Below, in pieces: positions 25,799 to 32,121 of a stretch of 32,121 nt of DNA. The DNA is taken from assembly GCF_900176305.1 (NCBI RefSeq), contig NZ_FWXH01000024.1:1-32121 (forward strand). The letters run 5' to 3'. The position numbers were made by a program, and so were the translations under genes. The notes beneath the pieces were generated by a model that searched no databases, was not told where the DNA came from, and worked only from the letters and a program-made list of their open reading frames with translations. Numbering within the stretch: the stretch's first letter is position 1; each line of letters opens with the position of its first letter. The DNA is from Clostridium acidisoli DSM 12555 (GTDB lineage Bacteria; Bacillota; Clostridia; Clostridiales; Clostridiaceae).

Positions 25799-25985
25799 AT
25801 AATAGTAATAAATTGCGAAGTACAGGTGAAGGGTTTTCACCTATGCTTCGCGGTGAAAAGGTGAAGGGTCGCTAAAGCGAGATGAAGTGTTTGACAGGCG
25901 CTTTGCTAGTCAAAGGTGAAGGGTTTTATCCGAGCCTAGCAAGGATAAAACCCTTCACTTTGCTTCGCAATTTTTTGTATTTTTC
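25799..25985 (+). repeat. Structured linker-hairpin repeat, copy C (GGTGAAGGG linkers)
   Basis: This fills the gap between the hydrogenase and PAP2 genes. It starts ATAATAGTAATAAATTGCGAAG and ends CTTCGCAAT. Linkers are GGTGAAGGG (25825-25833), GGTGAAGGG (25860-25868), GATGAAGTG (25881-25889) and GGTGAAGGG (25915-25923), with one inverted linker CCCTTCACT (25951-25959). Hairpins between them are TTTTCACC/GGTGAAAA (25834-25859), TCGC/GCGA (25869-25880), TTTGAC/GTCAAA (25890-25914) and TTTTATCC/GGATAAAA (25924-25950). The last one joins its flanking linkers into a 16-base-pair stem. All four stems differ in sequence while the linkers are conserved. Confidence 0.85.
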
Positions 25986-26117
25986 AATTCAACTTTCTTA
26001 ACAATCTCTAATTTTTAACTTATCCTTAAAACTTCTTTAACACATTTATTATAAAATATTGTTTACAGGATGAATTCTTTTTCATACTATATAATATCCT
26101 TATTAGGTGGTGAACTT

Positions 26118-26636
26118 ATGAATTCTTTTTTAAATCGTGTTCAAAAAAGAGATACTGCTCTTTTAATGATTTTTAATAACTCCATACATTGTAAATTTTT
26201 AAATTTCGTTATGCCTCTAGTAACTTACATTGGTTCAAGTATCTTTGCAATATTATTTTGTATATTAACTTTTTTTAACCCTTATACTAGAACATTATCT
26301 CTGTATACTGCCTCTGCTCTTATTATTAGTTCTATCATAGTTAGAATAATAAAAGTCCATGTAAATAGACTCAGGCCTTATTTAATATTACAAAATCTTA
26401 ATATAAAAAAAATAGGTATTGACAATTATTCTTTTCCATCTGGTCATACAACCTGTGCTTTTTCTATGGCTACTATGTTGTCATTAGCCTTCCCTCACCT
26501 TGTATTCATTAGTTTCTTTATTGCGACCTTTGTTGGGGTATCTAGGATGTATTTAGGCGTACACTATCCATCTGACGTTTTAGTTGGAATTCTAATTGCG
26601 TTAACTACTTCTTATACTATATTTAATATAGTATAA
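26118..26636 (+). CDS. PAP2-family membrane phosphatase
   Basis: The start at 26118 is preferred because AGGTGGTG lies just ahead; an in-frame ATG at 26070 lacks a ribosome site. The product has 172 residues and about five membrane segments. It carries the three acid-phosphatase motifs: KVHVNRLRP, FPSGHTT and SRMYLGVHYPSD, with all catalytic His, Arg and Asp residues. Family members remove phosphate from undecaprenyl pyrophosphate or lipid phosphates at the outer membrane face. A role in lipid-carrier recycling is likely, but substrate is not shown by sequence. It is followed by a HAD gene in the same direction after 55 bases. Confidence 0.92.
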   Translation: MNSFLNRVQKRDTALLMIFNNSIHCKFLNFVMPLVTYIGSSIFAILFCILTFFNPYTRTLSLYTASALIISSIIVRIIKVHVNRLRPYLILQNLNIKKIGIDNYSFPSGHTTCAFSMATMLSLAFPHLVFISFFIATFVGVSRMYLGVHYPSDVLVGILIALTTSYTIFNIV

Positions 26637-26691
26637 TGTATATGGATACTTAATGTGATAATTCTACATTTTAAATTGAGGTGATATGTAT

Positions 26692-27345
26692 ATGTTAAAA
26701 AATATTAGTGCTGCCATATTCGACATGGATGGTACATTAATCGATTCTATGTGGGTATGGGATACTATAGATATTAAATACCTAAAAAAAAGAGGATTCT
26801 CTGTTCCTGATAAACTTAGAGATGATATAATACATCTTAGTTTTGAAGAAACAGCTTTATATTTTAAAAACCGTTTTAATTTATCAGACTCCATAGAGGA
26901 AATTGTAAACGAATGGAATGACCTAGCATACATTGAATATGCAAGTAATGTAAATTTAAAACCATACGCTAAAGAGTACCTCTCTAAACTTAAGGCTAAA
27001 GGAATAAAATTAGCTATAGCTACTAGTAATTGTACTATGCTTTTAGAAACCGTTCTTAAACGTCATGGTATATATGACCTTTTTGATGTTATAACTACTA
27101 CTGATGAAGTTAATCGTGGAAAAGATTTTCCTGATGTTTACTTACTATCTGCAAAAAAATTGTCAGTTAGTCCTAGTGAGTGTGTTGTATTTGAAGACAT
27201 TTTACCCGCCGTAATGGGGGCAAAGGCCGCAGGAATGAAGGTTGTAGGTGTTCATGATTCTTACTCTGAATATCAGAAAAAGGACATAATGAATAACGCT
27301 GATATTTATATAAATGGATATAGAGAAATTTCAGAAGCAGTTTAG
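26692..27345 (+). CDS. HAD-superfamily phosphatase/phosphomutase-like hydrolase
   Basis: The ATG at 26692 is chosen because GAGGTGA ends seven bases ahead of it; the ATG at 26686 is too close. The 217-residue protein has HAD motif I FDMDGTLIDS (nucleophile Asp11), motif II ATSN, a Lys in the region NRGKDFPD, and motif IV FEDILPAVMGAKAAGMKVVG. An alpha-helical cap lies at about residues 17-80. The subfamily resembles beta-phosphoglucomutase and phosphoglycolate phosphatase-like enzymes; the substrate is uncertain. Its stop codon lies inside the terminator stem. Confidence 0.92.
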   Translation: MLKNISAAIFDMDGTLIDSMWVWDTIDIKYLKKRGFSVPDKLRDDIIHLSFEETALYFKNRFNLSDSIEEIVNEWNDLAYIEYASNVNLKPYAKEYLSKLKAKGIKLAIATSNCTMLLETVLKRHGIYDLFDVITTTDEVNRGKDFPDVYLLSAKKLSVSPSECVVFEDILPAVMGAKAAGMKVVGVHDSYSEYQKKDIMNNADIYINGYREISEAV

Positions 27346-27373
27346 ATTTTGTCTAAACTGCTTAATATTTTTT
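27335..27373 (+). terminator. Terminator of the HAD gene, overlapping its stop codon
   Basis: AAGCAGTTTAGA (27335-27346) pairs perfectly with TCTAAACTGCTT (27352-27363) around a five-base loop, followed by AATATTTTTTTAT. The TAG stop at 27343-27345 is part of the left arm. Confidence 0.9.
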
Positions 27374-27448
27374 TATGCATTTTTCATATATATGGTCATA
27401 TATTATAAATATAGTGAATCTTATTAATAATAATTTTAAGGAGTTAAA

Positions 27449-27883
27449 ATGTTCATTTTTATATTATTTATTATATTGATTGCAATTTCAACTGGCATTA
27501 TATATCATTTTTATAATCTGTGTTATCTACAAAAAAGACAGTTAATGCTTTTAACGAAGCAAAACAATTCACTAAAGGAAAATATAAATAGTTCAAAAAT
27601 GAAATCAGAAAATATTACCTTATTATATAAGTCAACAAATTACGCTTACGGAGTTATTGAAAATCCTTGTAAGTTACATATTTCTCCATTAAAAAATTCT
27701 CCGGTTTTGTGTATACTAGACAAAAATCTAGATATTGAAATACTTGATTCTGTTGAAGTATTCCAAGAAATTTGGTACGAAATTAGATTTTTCTCTAAAA
27801 CCAATATAAACAATAAGGGTTGGATTTCTGATGACAACATAAGCATTTTTAAAAATAACATATTGCAGAAATCAATAACTTAG
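27449..27883 (+). CDS. Membrane-anchored protein with SH3-like domain, function unknown
   Basis: The 144-residue protein has one N-terminal membrane segment (about 2-22), a predicted coiled coil (about 28-55, LQKRQLMLLTKQNNSLKEN) and a C-terminal domain (about 63-135). The last part (VIENPCKLHISPLKNSPVLC, then WYEIRF and NKGWISDDNI) looks like a bacterial SH3 (SH3b) fold. Such domains in exported proteins often bind cell wall. It has an AAGGAG ribosome site. It stands alone between the HAD terminator and the convergent GNAT gene. Assignment of the SH3 fold is by motif only. Confidence 0.75.
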   Translation: MFIFILFIILIAISTGIIYHFYNLCYLQKRQLMLLTKQNNSLKENINSSKMKSENITLLYKSTNYAYGVIENPCKLHISPLKNSPVLCILDKNLDIEILDSVEVFQEIWYEIRFFSKTNINNKGWISDDNISIFKNNILQKSIT

Positions 27884-27902
27884 ACGTCAAAAATCTTCGT
27901 TA

Positions 27903-28475
27903 CTATACTACAAAATTTTGTTTTTTAATCCTCCACCATACTATTTCGTCAGTTTCCTTATACTTTACTGCACCTAACTTTTCCAAAAGCTTATGTGATG
28001 GCATATTGGTTTTTTCCGTATCTGCAATCACAAAAAGTGCTTTTGGATTTTTAAAGATCCATTGAATTAATGCCTTTAATGCTTCAGTGGCATATCCTTT
28101 TCTTTGATGACTTTCTTCAATGCCATATCCAACTATTACCTCACCAAATTCATTAGGACAGCCTTTAAGTATTATAAAACCGATTATCTGTTTTTTGTCT
28201 TTATGAATTATAGCCCAATTAGTTAACCATAAGTAATTATCAGCATCCTCTAACACCTTGCGTAACCTTACCTTCATAGCATATTCCATTTCTTCATCTA
28301 ACATTGTATTAATTACGCTTAAGCCCAAATCTGTTTGCATTCTTGCATAATCCTCTAATGCTAATGAAAGCTGCTGTGATTGTAATGGCACTAATGTTAA
28401 TCTCTCTGTTTCAAGTCTATGATTTATTGTATTTACAGCCATATTTTCGTTTTTTTTAGTTAATTTTAAGTTCAT
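27903..28475 (-). CDS. GNAT-family N-acetyltransferase (RimJ/RimL type)
   Basis: The 190-residue protein has the RimJ/RimL-like start RLETERLTLVPLQ, a middle segment IIGFIILKG, and the acetyl-CoA-binding motif GYGIEESHQRKGYATEALKA (Q/R-x-x-G-Y-A). VIADTEKTNMPSHKLLEKLG is the usual motif B with the conserved Asn. The substrate could be a protein N terminus or a small molecule. GGAGGC lies about ten bases from the ATG. The 370 bases upstream hold a short ORF with its own promoter (28587-28687) on the same strand and the ABC-F terminator. Confidence 0.9.
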   Translation of the reverse strand: MNLKLTKKNENMAVNTINHRLETERLTLVPLQSQQLSLALEDYARMQTDLGLSVINTMLDEEMEYAMKVRLRKVLEDADNYLWLTNWAIIHKDKKQIIGFIILKGCPNEFGEVIVGYGIEESHQRKGYATEALKALIQWIFKNPKALFVIADTEKTNMPSHKLLEKLGAVKYKETDEIVWWRIKKQNFVV

Positions 28476-28586
28476 TTTTTACTTTGCCTCCATAAAATTA
28501 AGTTTGGTTTTAACTACTCCAACATAGCTAATTACATATTATGAAGACTTACTTTATATTCAGTTTAAAGCTACAACAAAATATTA

Positions 28587-28646
28587 TTAAGTCGTTATAT
28601 TGGAAGTAGTTCTAAATAAATTTTGAAATATTAATATCTTACTCAT
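28587..28646 (-). CDS. Possible 19-codon leader peptide or gene remnant
   Basis: On the minus strand ATG at 28646 opens a frame MSKILIFQNLFRTTSNITT ending in TAA at 28587. AAAGGAG (28656-28662) lies nine bases upstream, and an extended -10 promoter (28679-28687) precedes it. Its last codons are the partner of an inverted repeat whose other arm is at the start of the predicted transcript. It reads toward the GNAT gene 110 bases downstream. It could be a leader peptide or the degraded start of a lost gene; I do not recognise it. Confidence 0.4.
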   Translation of the reverse strand: MSKILIFQNLFRTTSNITT

Positions 28647-28674
28647 TGGCAACCACTCCTTTAAATACTTCCAA
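28600..28674 (-). promoter_or_regulatory. Inverted repeat framing the short ORF
   Basis: TTGGAAGTA (28600-28608) and TACTTCCAA (28666-28674) are perfect reverse complements. On the minus-strand transcript the 5' end would pair with the 3' part of the 19-codon ORF and hold the AAAGGAG site and ATG in the loop between. This could modulate translation of the short ORF or downstream reading. Confidence 0.5.
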
Positions 28675-28678
28675 ATAT

Positions 28679-28687
28679 ATTATAGCA
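28679..28687 (-). promoter_or_regulatory. Extended -10 promoter before the short ORF and GNAT
   Basis: The minus strand reads TGCTATAAT (28679-28687): a perfect -10 with the TGn extension. No good -35 exists at 16-18 bases. Start would be near 28672, at the inverted repeat. Confidence 0.6.
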
Positions 28688-28767
28688 CAAGAACTTTACA
28701 ATATATTGGCAAATTTTAAGATTGGGGGTAGACCACTATATACAATTGATCAAGTTTCCAAAATAGA

Positions 28768-28801
28768 AACAGCAGTGATACTTTTCAGTATCACTGCTGT
28801 T
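28768..28801 (-). terminator. Terminator of the ABC-F gene
   Basis: AACAGCAGTGATAC (28768-28781) pairs perfectly with GTATCACTGCTGTT (28788-28801) around a six-base loop. On the minus strand it follows the ABC-F stop and is followed by TCTATTTTGG. Confidence 0.85.
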
Positions 28802-28844
28802 ATCATAAAATATTTTTTTGGTTAGCTAAAGTTATATGGAACTG

Positions 28845-30401
28845 CTATACAATTTTTGTCGTCCAATCCTCACAATTCCATACATCCGTTACGACATCTT
28901 GATAAAACTCAGGTTCGTGACAAACCAAAAGTATACTCCCCTTATATTCTTTTAAAGCTCTCTTAAGTTCATCCTTAGCTTCAACATCAAGATGATTTGT
29001 AGGTTCGTCTAATATAAGTATATTTGTCTCTCTATTAATAAGTTTACACAATCTAACCTTTGCCTGTTCTCCACCGCTTAGCACTGTTATTTTACTTTCA
29101 ATATGTTTTGTTGTAAGTCCACACTTAGCAAGCGCTGCTCTTACTTCATATTGACTATACGATTGAAAATCGTTCCAAAATTCCTCTATACAGGTATTGT
29201 AATTAGCCTTTTTTATTTCCTGTTCAAAATATCCTATATATTGATAATCACCCAAAGTTACACTTCCTGAAATTGCTGGTATTTGCCCCATCAGACTTTT
29301 AAGAAGTGTTGTTTTTCCAAGTCCATTAGAACCTACAAGTGCAATCTTTTGACCTCTTTCCATTTTTAAATTTAATGACTTTGAAAGTGGGGTATCATAT
29401 CCTATTACTAAATGATCCGTTTCAAATATAAGTTTTGATGATGCTCTTGCTGCTTTAAAATTAAATTCAGGTTTAGGTCTTTCTTTACTTATCTCTATTC
29501 TTTCAATCTTATCCAATTGTTTTTGTCTAGCCCTTGCCATTCCTGTAGTTGCTGCTCTTGCCTTGTTTTTTGCAACAAAAGTTTCAAGTCTTGAAATCTC
29601 AGCCTGTTGTCTTTCATAAGCCGCTTCAACTTGTTTTTTATTTGCCTCATATACCCTCATAAAATTATCATAATCACCAACATACCTGTTTAGTTTTCTA
29701 TTTTCAACATGGTATATTAAGTTTATTACACTATTCAAGAACGGAATATCATGTGATATTAATATGAAGGCATTTTCATAGGCTTCAAGATATCTCCTTA
29801 ACCATTCTACATGTTGTTCATCTAGATAGTTTGTAGGTTCATCCAAAAGTAAAATATCTGGATTTTCTAATAAAAGCTTCGCAAGAAGTACCTTAGTTCT
29901 CTGCCCTCCGCTTAAGTCCGTTACATCCTTATCAAGTCCAACCTCTGTAAGCCCTAGGCCTTTTGCTACATCTTCAACCTTTGCATCAATTACATAAAAC
30001 CCACTGTTATCTAATAAATCTTGAATTGTTCCCATTCTATCAAGAAGTTTTTCTAAAGTATCAGTGTCTGCCTCTGCCATCTTATCCGTTACACTCATCA
30101 TTTCTGTTTCAAGATCAAATAAGTATTTAAATGCACCTTTTAATACGTCTCTTATAGTTTGACCTTTTACAAGTTGTGCGTGTTGGTCCATATATCCAAC
30201 TCTTACATTATTGGACCATTCAACCTTACCTTCATCAGGCATTATTTTACCTGTAATTATATTCATAAACGTGGATTTACCCTCGCCATTTGCTCCAATA
30301 AGTCCTACATGTTCACCTTTTAATAGTCTAAAAGATACATCTTCAAAAATAGCTCTATCTCCAAAACCATGACTAATATTCTTTACTGTAAGTATACTCA
30401 T
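28845..30401 (-). CDS. ABC-F family ATPase (YfmM-like)
   Basis: The ATG at 30401 follows a GGAGG site by five bases and gives 518 residues. There are two ABC domains in one chain and no membrane segments. Walker A motifs are GANGEGKST and GSNGLGKTT. Signatures are LSGGQRTKV and LSGGEQAKV. Walker B motifs are ILLLDEPTN and ILILDEPTN. The linker between the domains (about 230-310) is charged and helical. ABC-F proteins act on the ribosome, either in translation or as antibiotic protection factors. The sequence is closest in my memory to Bacillus YfmM, a housekeeping-type member, but resistance function cannot be excluded. A good promoter is at 30437-30465. Confidence 0.92.
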   Translation of the reverse strand: MSILTVKNISHGFGDRAIFEDVSFRLLKGEHVGLIGANGEGKSTFMNIITGKIMPDEGKVEWSNNVRVGYMDQHAQLVKGQTIRDVLKGAFKYLFDLETEMMSVTDKMAEADTDTLEKLLDRMGTIQDLLDNSGFYVIDAKVEDVAKGLGLTEVGLDKDVTDLSGGQRTKVLLAKLLLENPDILLLDEPTNYLDEQHVEWLRRYLEAYENAFILISHDIPFLNSVINLIYHVENRKLNRYVGDYDNFMRVYEANKKQVEAAYERQQAEISRLETFVAKNKARAATTGMARARQKQLDKIERIEISKERPKPEFNFKAARASSKLIFETDHLVIGYDTPLSKSLNLKMERGQKIALVGSNGLGKTTLLKSLMGQIPAISGSVTLGDYQYIGYFEQEIKKANYNTCIEEFWNDFQSYSQYEVRAALAKCGLTTKHIESKITVLSGGEQAKVRLCKLINRETNILILDEPTNHLDVEAKDELKRALKEYKGSILLVCHEPEFYQDVVTDVWNCEDWTTKIV

Positions 30402-30436
30402 TATTTCCTCCAAAATTGTTTTATTATATAATTACA

Positions 30437-30465
30437 AGTTTAAATTAGCATACTGTCTATGTCAA
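30437..30465 (-). promoter_or_regulatory. Promoter of the ABC-F gene
   Basis: On the minus strand TTGACA (30460-30465) and TAAACT (30437-30442) are 17 bases apart. Confidence 0.7.
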
Positions 30466-30502
30466 AGAAAATTTTAAAATATGATATTTTTGTTTTCCAG
30501 AT

Positions 30503-30512
30503 GTGTTATAAT
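30503..30512 (+). promoter_or_regulatory. Extended -10 promoter of the rRNA methyltransferase gene
   Basis: TGTTATAAT at 30504-30512 is a perfect -10 with a TGn extension; the -35 region is only AT-rich. It is divergent from the ABC-F promoter. Confidence 0.55.
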
Positions 30513-30559
30513 TCTTTAGATATTATAAATTATGATGTTAAATACAGGAGGTTTATTTT

Positions 30560-31735
30560 ATGACTTGTAAGTTTTATTTAATAAAACGAAAGAACATATT
30601 AGCTGAAAATGGTCATTCTTGGATATTTTCCAATGAAATAGATGGATATGATGGAGAATATACAAATGGAGATATAGTAGAATCATATACATATGACGGT
30701 AAATTTTTAGGAAAAGGATATATAAATGACCAGTCTCAAATTGCAATTAGACTCTTAACAAGGGATATAGATGAAGAAATCAATAGAGACTTCTTCAAAA
30801 AAAAGCTAAACAATGCTTGGGAGTACAGAAAAAAGGTAATCGATACAAGTAGTTGCAGATTTGTATTTGGGGAAGCGGACTTTCTTCCTGGTTTAATTAT
30901 TGATAAATTTGAGGACTATTATGTAATTCAATCTTTAGCACTTGGTATTGATAAATATAAAGATATTATAGTAGATTTACTAGTATCAGATTATGGTGCT
31001 AAAGGAATTTATGAAAGAAGCGATGCTAGAGTTAGGGAAAAGGAAGGCTTAGCTTTAACAAAAGGTTTCCTTACCGAGCCTTTCAATACAATGGTGCAGA
31101 TTATTGAAAATGGCGTGAAATATTATGTTGACATTGCCGATGGACAAAAAACTGGATTTTTCTTAGATCAAAAGGAAAATAGAAAATCAATTCATAAAAT
31201 AGTTAAAGATGCAGAAGTATTAGATTGCTTTACTCATACTGGTTCCTTTGCACTAAATGCTGGTATCGCCGGTGCTAAAAGCGTTCTTGGTATTGATATT
31301 TCAGAGCATGCAGTTGAATTCTGTAGGAAGAATGCGGAGCTTAACGGGCTGTCACATAGGGTTAAATTTGAATGTCATAATGCTTTTGATATCCTTAGAG
31401 AGTGGTCTGACGAAGGTAAAACCTATGATGTAGTAATTTTAGATCCTCCTGCTTTTACAAAATCTAGAGATACTATAAAAAGTGCTAAAAGAGGTTATAA
31501 AGAAATTAATCTAAGAGGTATAAAGCTTGTAAAAGAAAATGGATACCTTGTGACTTGTTCATGTTCTCATTTCATGAACCCTGAACTTTTTAAGGAGACT
31601 ATTTCAGCTGCTGCAAAAGATGCTGGAAGGCTTTTAAGACAAGTAGAATTTAGAACTCAAGCTCCTGATCATCCGATATTATGGACTTCAGATGAGTCAT
31701 ACTATTTAAAATTTTATATATTTCAAGTTATATAA
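30560..31735 (+). CDS. RlmI-like class I rRNA (cytosine-C5) methyltransferase
   Basis: The 391-residue protein has an N-terminal PUA RNA-binding domain (about 1-75, with GHSWIFSNEIDG and GDIVESYTYDGKFLGKGY) and a linking EEHEA-like region. The Rossmann-fold methyltransferase has motif I VLDCFTHTGSFALNAG near 225 and the acidic residue in LGIDISEHAVEFC. The catalytic region is VVILDPPAFTKSRD, followed by LVTCSCSHFM. This is the RlmI/YccW layout, which methylates a cytosine of 23S rRNA. GGAGG precedes the ATG by eight bases. The exact rRNA position is not provable from sequence. Repeat copy D follows the stop codon. Confidence 0.9.
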   Translation: MTCKFYLIKRKNILAENGHSWIFSNEIDGYDGEYTNGDIVESYTYDGKFLGKGYINDQSQIAIRLLTRDIDEEINRDFFKKKLNNAWEYRKKVIDTSSCRFVFGEADFLPGLIIDKFEDYYVIQSLALGIDKYKDIIVDLLVSDYGAKGIYERSDARVREKEGLALTKGFLTEPFNTMVQIIENGVKYYVDIADGQKTGFFLDQKENRKSIHKIVKDAEVLDCFTHTGSFALNAGIAGAKSVLGIDISEHAVEFCRKNAELNGLSHRVKFECHNAFDILREWSDEGKTYDVVILDPPAFTKSRDTIKSAKRGYKEINLRGIKLVKENGYLVTCSCSHFMNPELFKETISAAAKDAGRLLRQVEFRTQAPDHPILWTSDESYYLKFYIFQVI

Positions 31736-31750
31736 ATATTTTTTGATTCT

Positions 31751-31991
31751 TGATAGTTAGAAAGTGCGAAGTACGGGTTAATGCTTTTTACTCTACTGCG
31801 TGAGTAAAAAGGTGAAAGATTGCCAGAGTGGCAAGATTAAAGAATTAACGGTAATGCCGTTAATGGTGAGAGAATTTGCTTTTAGCATCATCAAATCTTT
31901 CATCTAGCCGCAGGCTTTCTTTAATCTTTTTATCTAGCTTTTAGCTACGATAAAATTCTTTAGTCTTTACTTTGCACTTTCTTTATATTAT
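31751..31991 (+). repeat. Structured linker-hairpin repeat, copy D (241 bp)
   Basis: The ends are GTGCGAAGTA (left) and ACTTTGCAC (right), with TATTAT at 31986-31991. Left linkers are GGTTAATGC (31776-31784), GGTGAAAGA (31811-31819), GATTAAAGA (31835-31843) and GGTGAGAGA (31865-31873). Inverted right linkers are TCTTTCATC (31896-31904), TCTTTAATC (31918-31926) and TCTTTAGTC (31957-31965). Hairpins are TTTTTACTC/GAGTAAAAA (31785-31810), TTGCC/GGCAA (31820-31834), TTAACGG/CCGTTAA (31845-31863), AGCC/GGCT (31906-31916) and TTTTATC/GATAAAA (31928-31955) with a nested TAGCT/AGCTA. The left half matches copy A and the reverse complement of the right half of copy B. Confidence 0.85.
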
Positions 31992-32005
31992 GACCTAACT
32001 ATATT

Positions 32006-32121
32006 TTAAAACGTACCTGCATTCCTAAATTGAACTAAATGATTTAATACAAATTCAGTTCCTCCCATTCCCATAGCAAAGAAGGACAAAACTATTATTA
32101 AAAATATTGCTCCAAAATCAT
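32006..32121 (-). CDS. Partial: C-terminal end of a membrane protein
   Basis: The reverse strand is open from the window edge to a TAA at 32006-32008, giving 37 residues (DFGAIFLIIVLSFFAMGMGG, then TEFVLNHLVQFRNAGTF). They include one clear membrane segment and an amphipathic end. The gene begins outside the window. I do not recognise the family. Confidence 0.55.
   Translation of the reverse strand, partial: DFGAIFLIIVLSFFAMGMGGTEFVLNHLVQFRNAGTF

Noticed and set aside
28476-28586. Further coding sequence between the short ORF and GNAT
   Set aside because: Frames on both strands are short, lack ribosome sites and show no recognisable motif.

Overview
The window is a stretch of chromosome from a low-GC, endospore-forming anaerobe, most likely a Clostridium in the broad sense. 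The grounds are the very AT-rich base composition, the sporulation genes (spoVT, spoVG, yabP, yabQ and a spoVB-like flippase), a monomeric [FeFe]-hydrogenase, and strong GGAGG/GAGGTGA ribosome binding sites. The species assignment is inference; the gene order resembles the mfd-spoVT-mazG-yabPQ and purR-spoVG-glmU-prs blocks known from Firmicutes.

Layout. (1) 1-312: three tRNA genes on the minus strand (elongator Met, initiator fMet, Leu-UAA) behind a perfect-consensus promoter. (2) 477-18600, minus strand: a long housekeeping/sporulation block. In transcription order it is spoVG, glmU-prs, an OmpR/EnvZ-type two-component system with an HtrA protease, pth, mfd, a PrsA-type foldase, spoVT, a MurJ/SpoVB-like flippase, mazG, hup, rlbP, yabP, yabQ, divIC/ftsB and yabR. 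Internal hairpin terminators and promoters divide it into several transcripts. (3) 18656-21642: purR (minus) diverges from murC (plus), followed by a small membrane protein. (4) 21667-23575: a GntR-regulated ABC exporter operon (minus). (5) 23614-24199: a 400-bp structured repeat and tRNA-Pro. (6) 24415-27883, plus: [FeFe]-hydrogenase, PAP2 phosphatase, HAD phosphatase and a membrane-anchored SH3-like protein. (7) 27903-30465, minus: a GNAT acetyltransferase, a short-ORF leader region and an ABC-F ATPase. (8) 30507-32121: an RlmI-like rRNA methyltransferase, another structured repeat, and the 3' end of a membrane-protein gene.

The main unexpected structure is a dispersed family of intergenic elements, with four copies near 375-479, 23614-24013, 25799-25985 and 31751-31991. 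Each has ATTGCGAAGTA-like inverted ends. Inside are nine-base linkers of the form GRTKRARGR (GGTGAAAGA, GATTAAAGA, GGTGAAGGG and similar) that alternate with different short hairpins. In the largest copy the linkers of the left half are matched in reverse complement, in the same order, by linkers of the right half. The whole element can therefore fold as a ladder of nine-base-pair helices with hairpins projecting at each step. I cannot match it to a named element class.

Functionally the window joins cell-wall precursor supply (glmU, murC, flippase), nucleotide supply (prs, purR), envelope protein quality control (two-component system, htrA, prsA), translation and repair upkeep (pth, mfd, yabR, rlbP, tRNAs) and sporulation control. 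Candidate sigma-H, sigma-G and sigma-E promoters are visible ahead of spoVG, spoVT and yabP.
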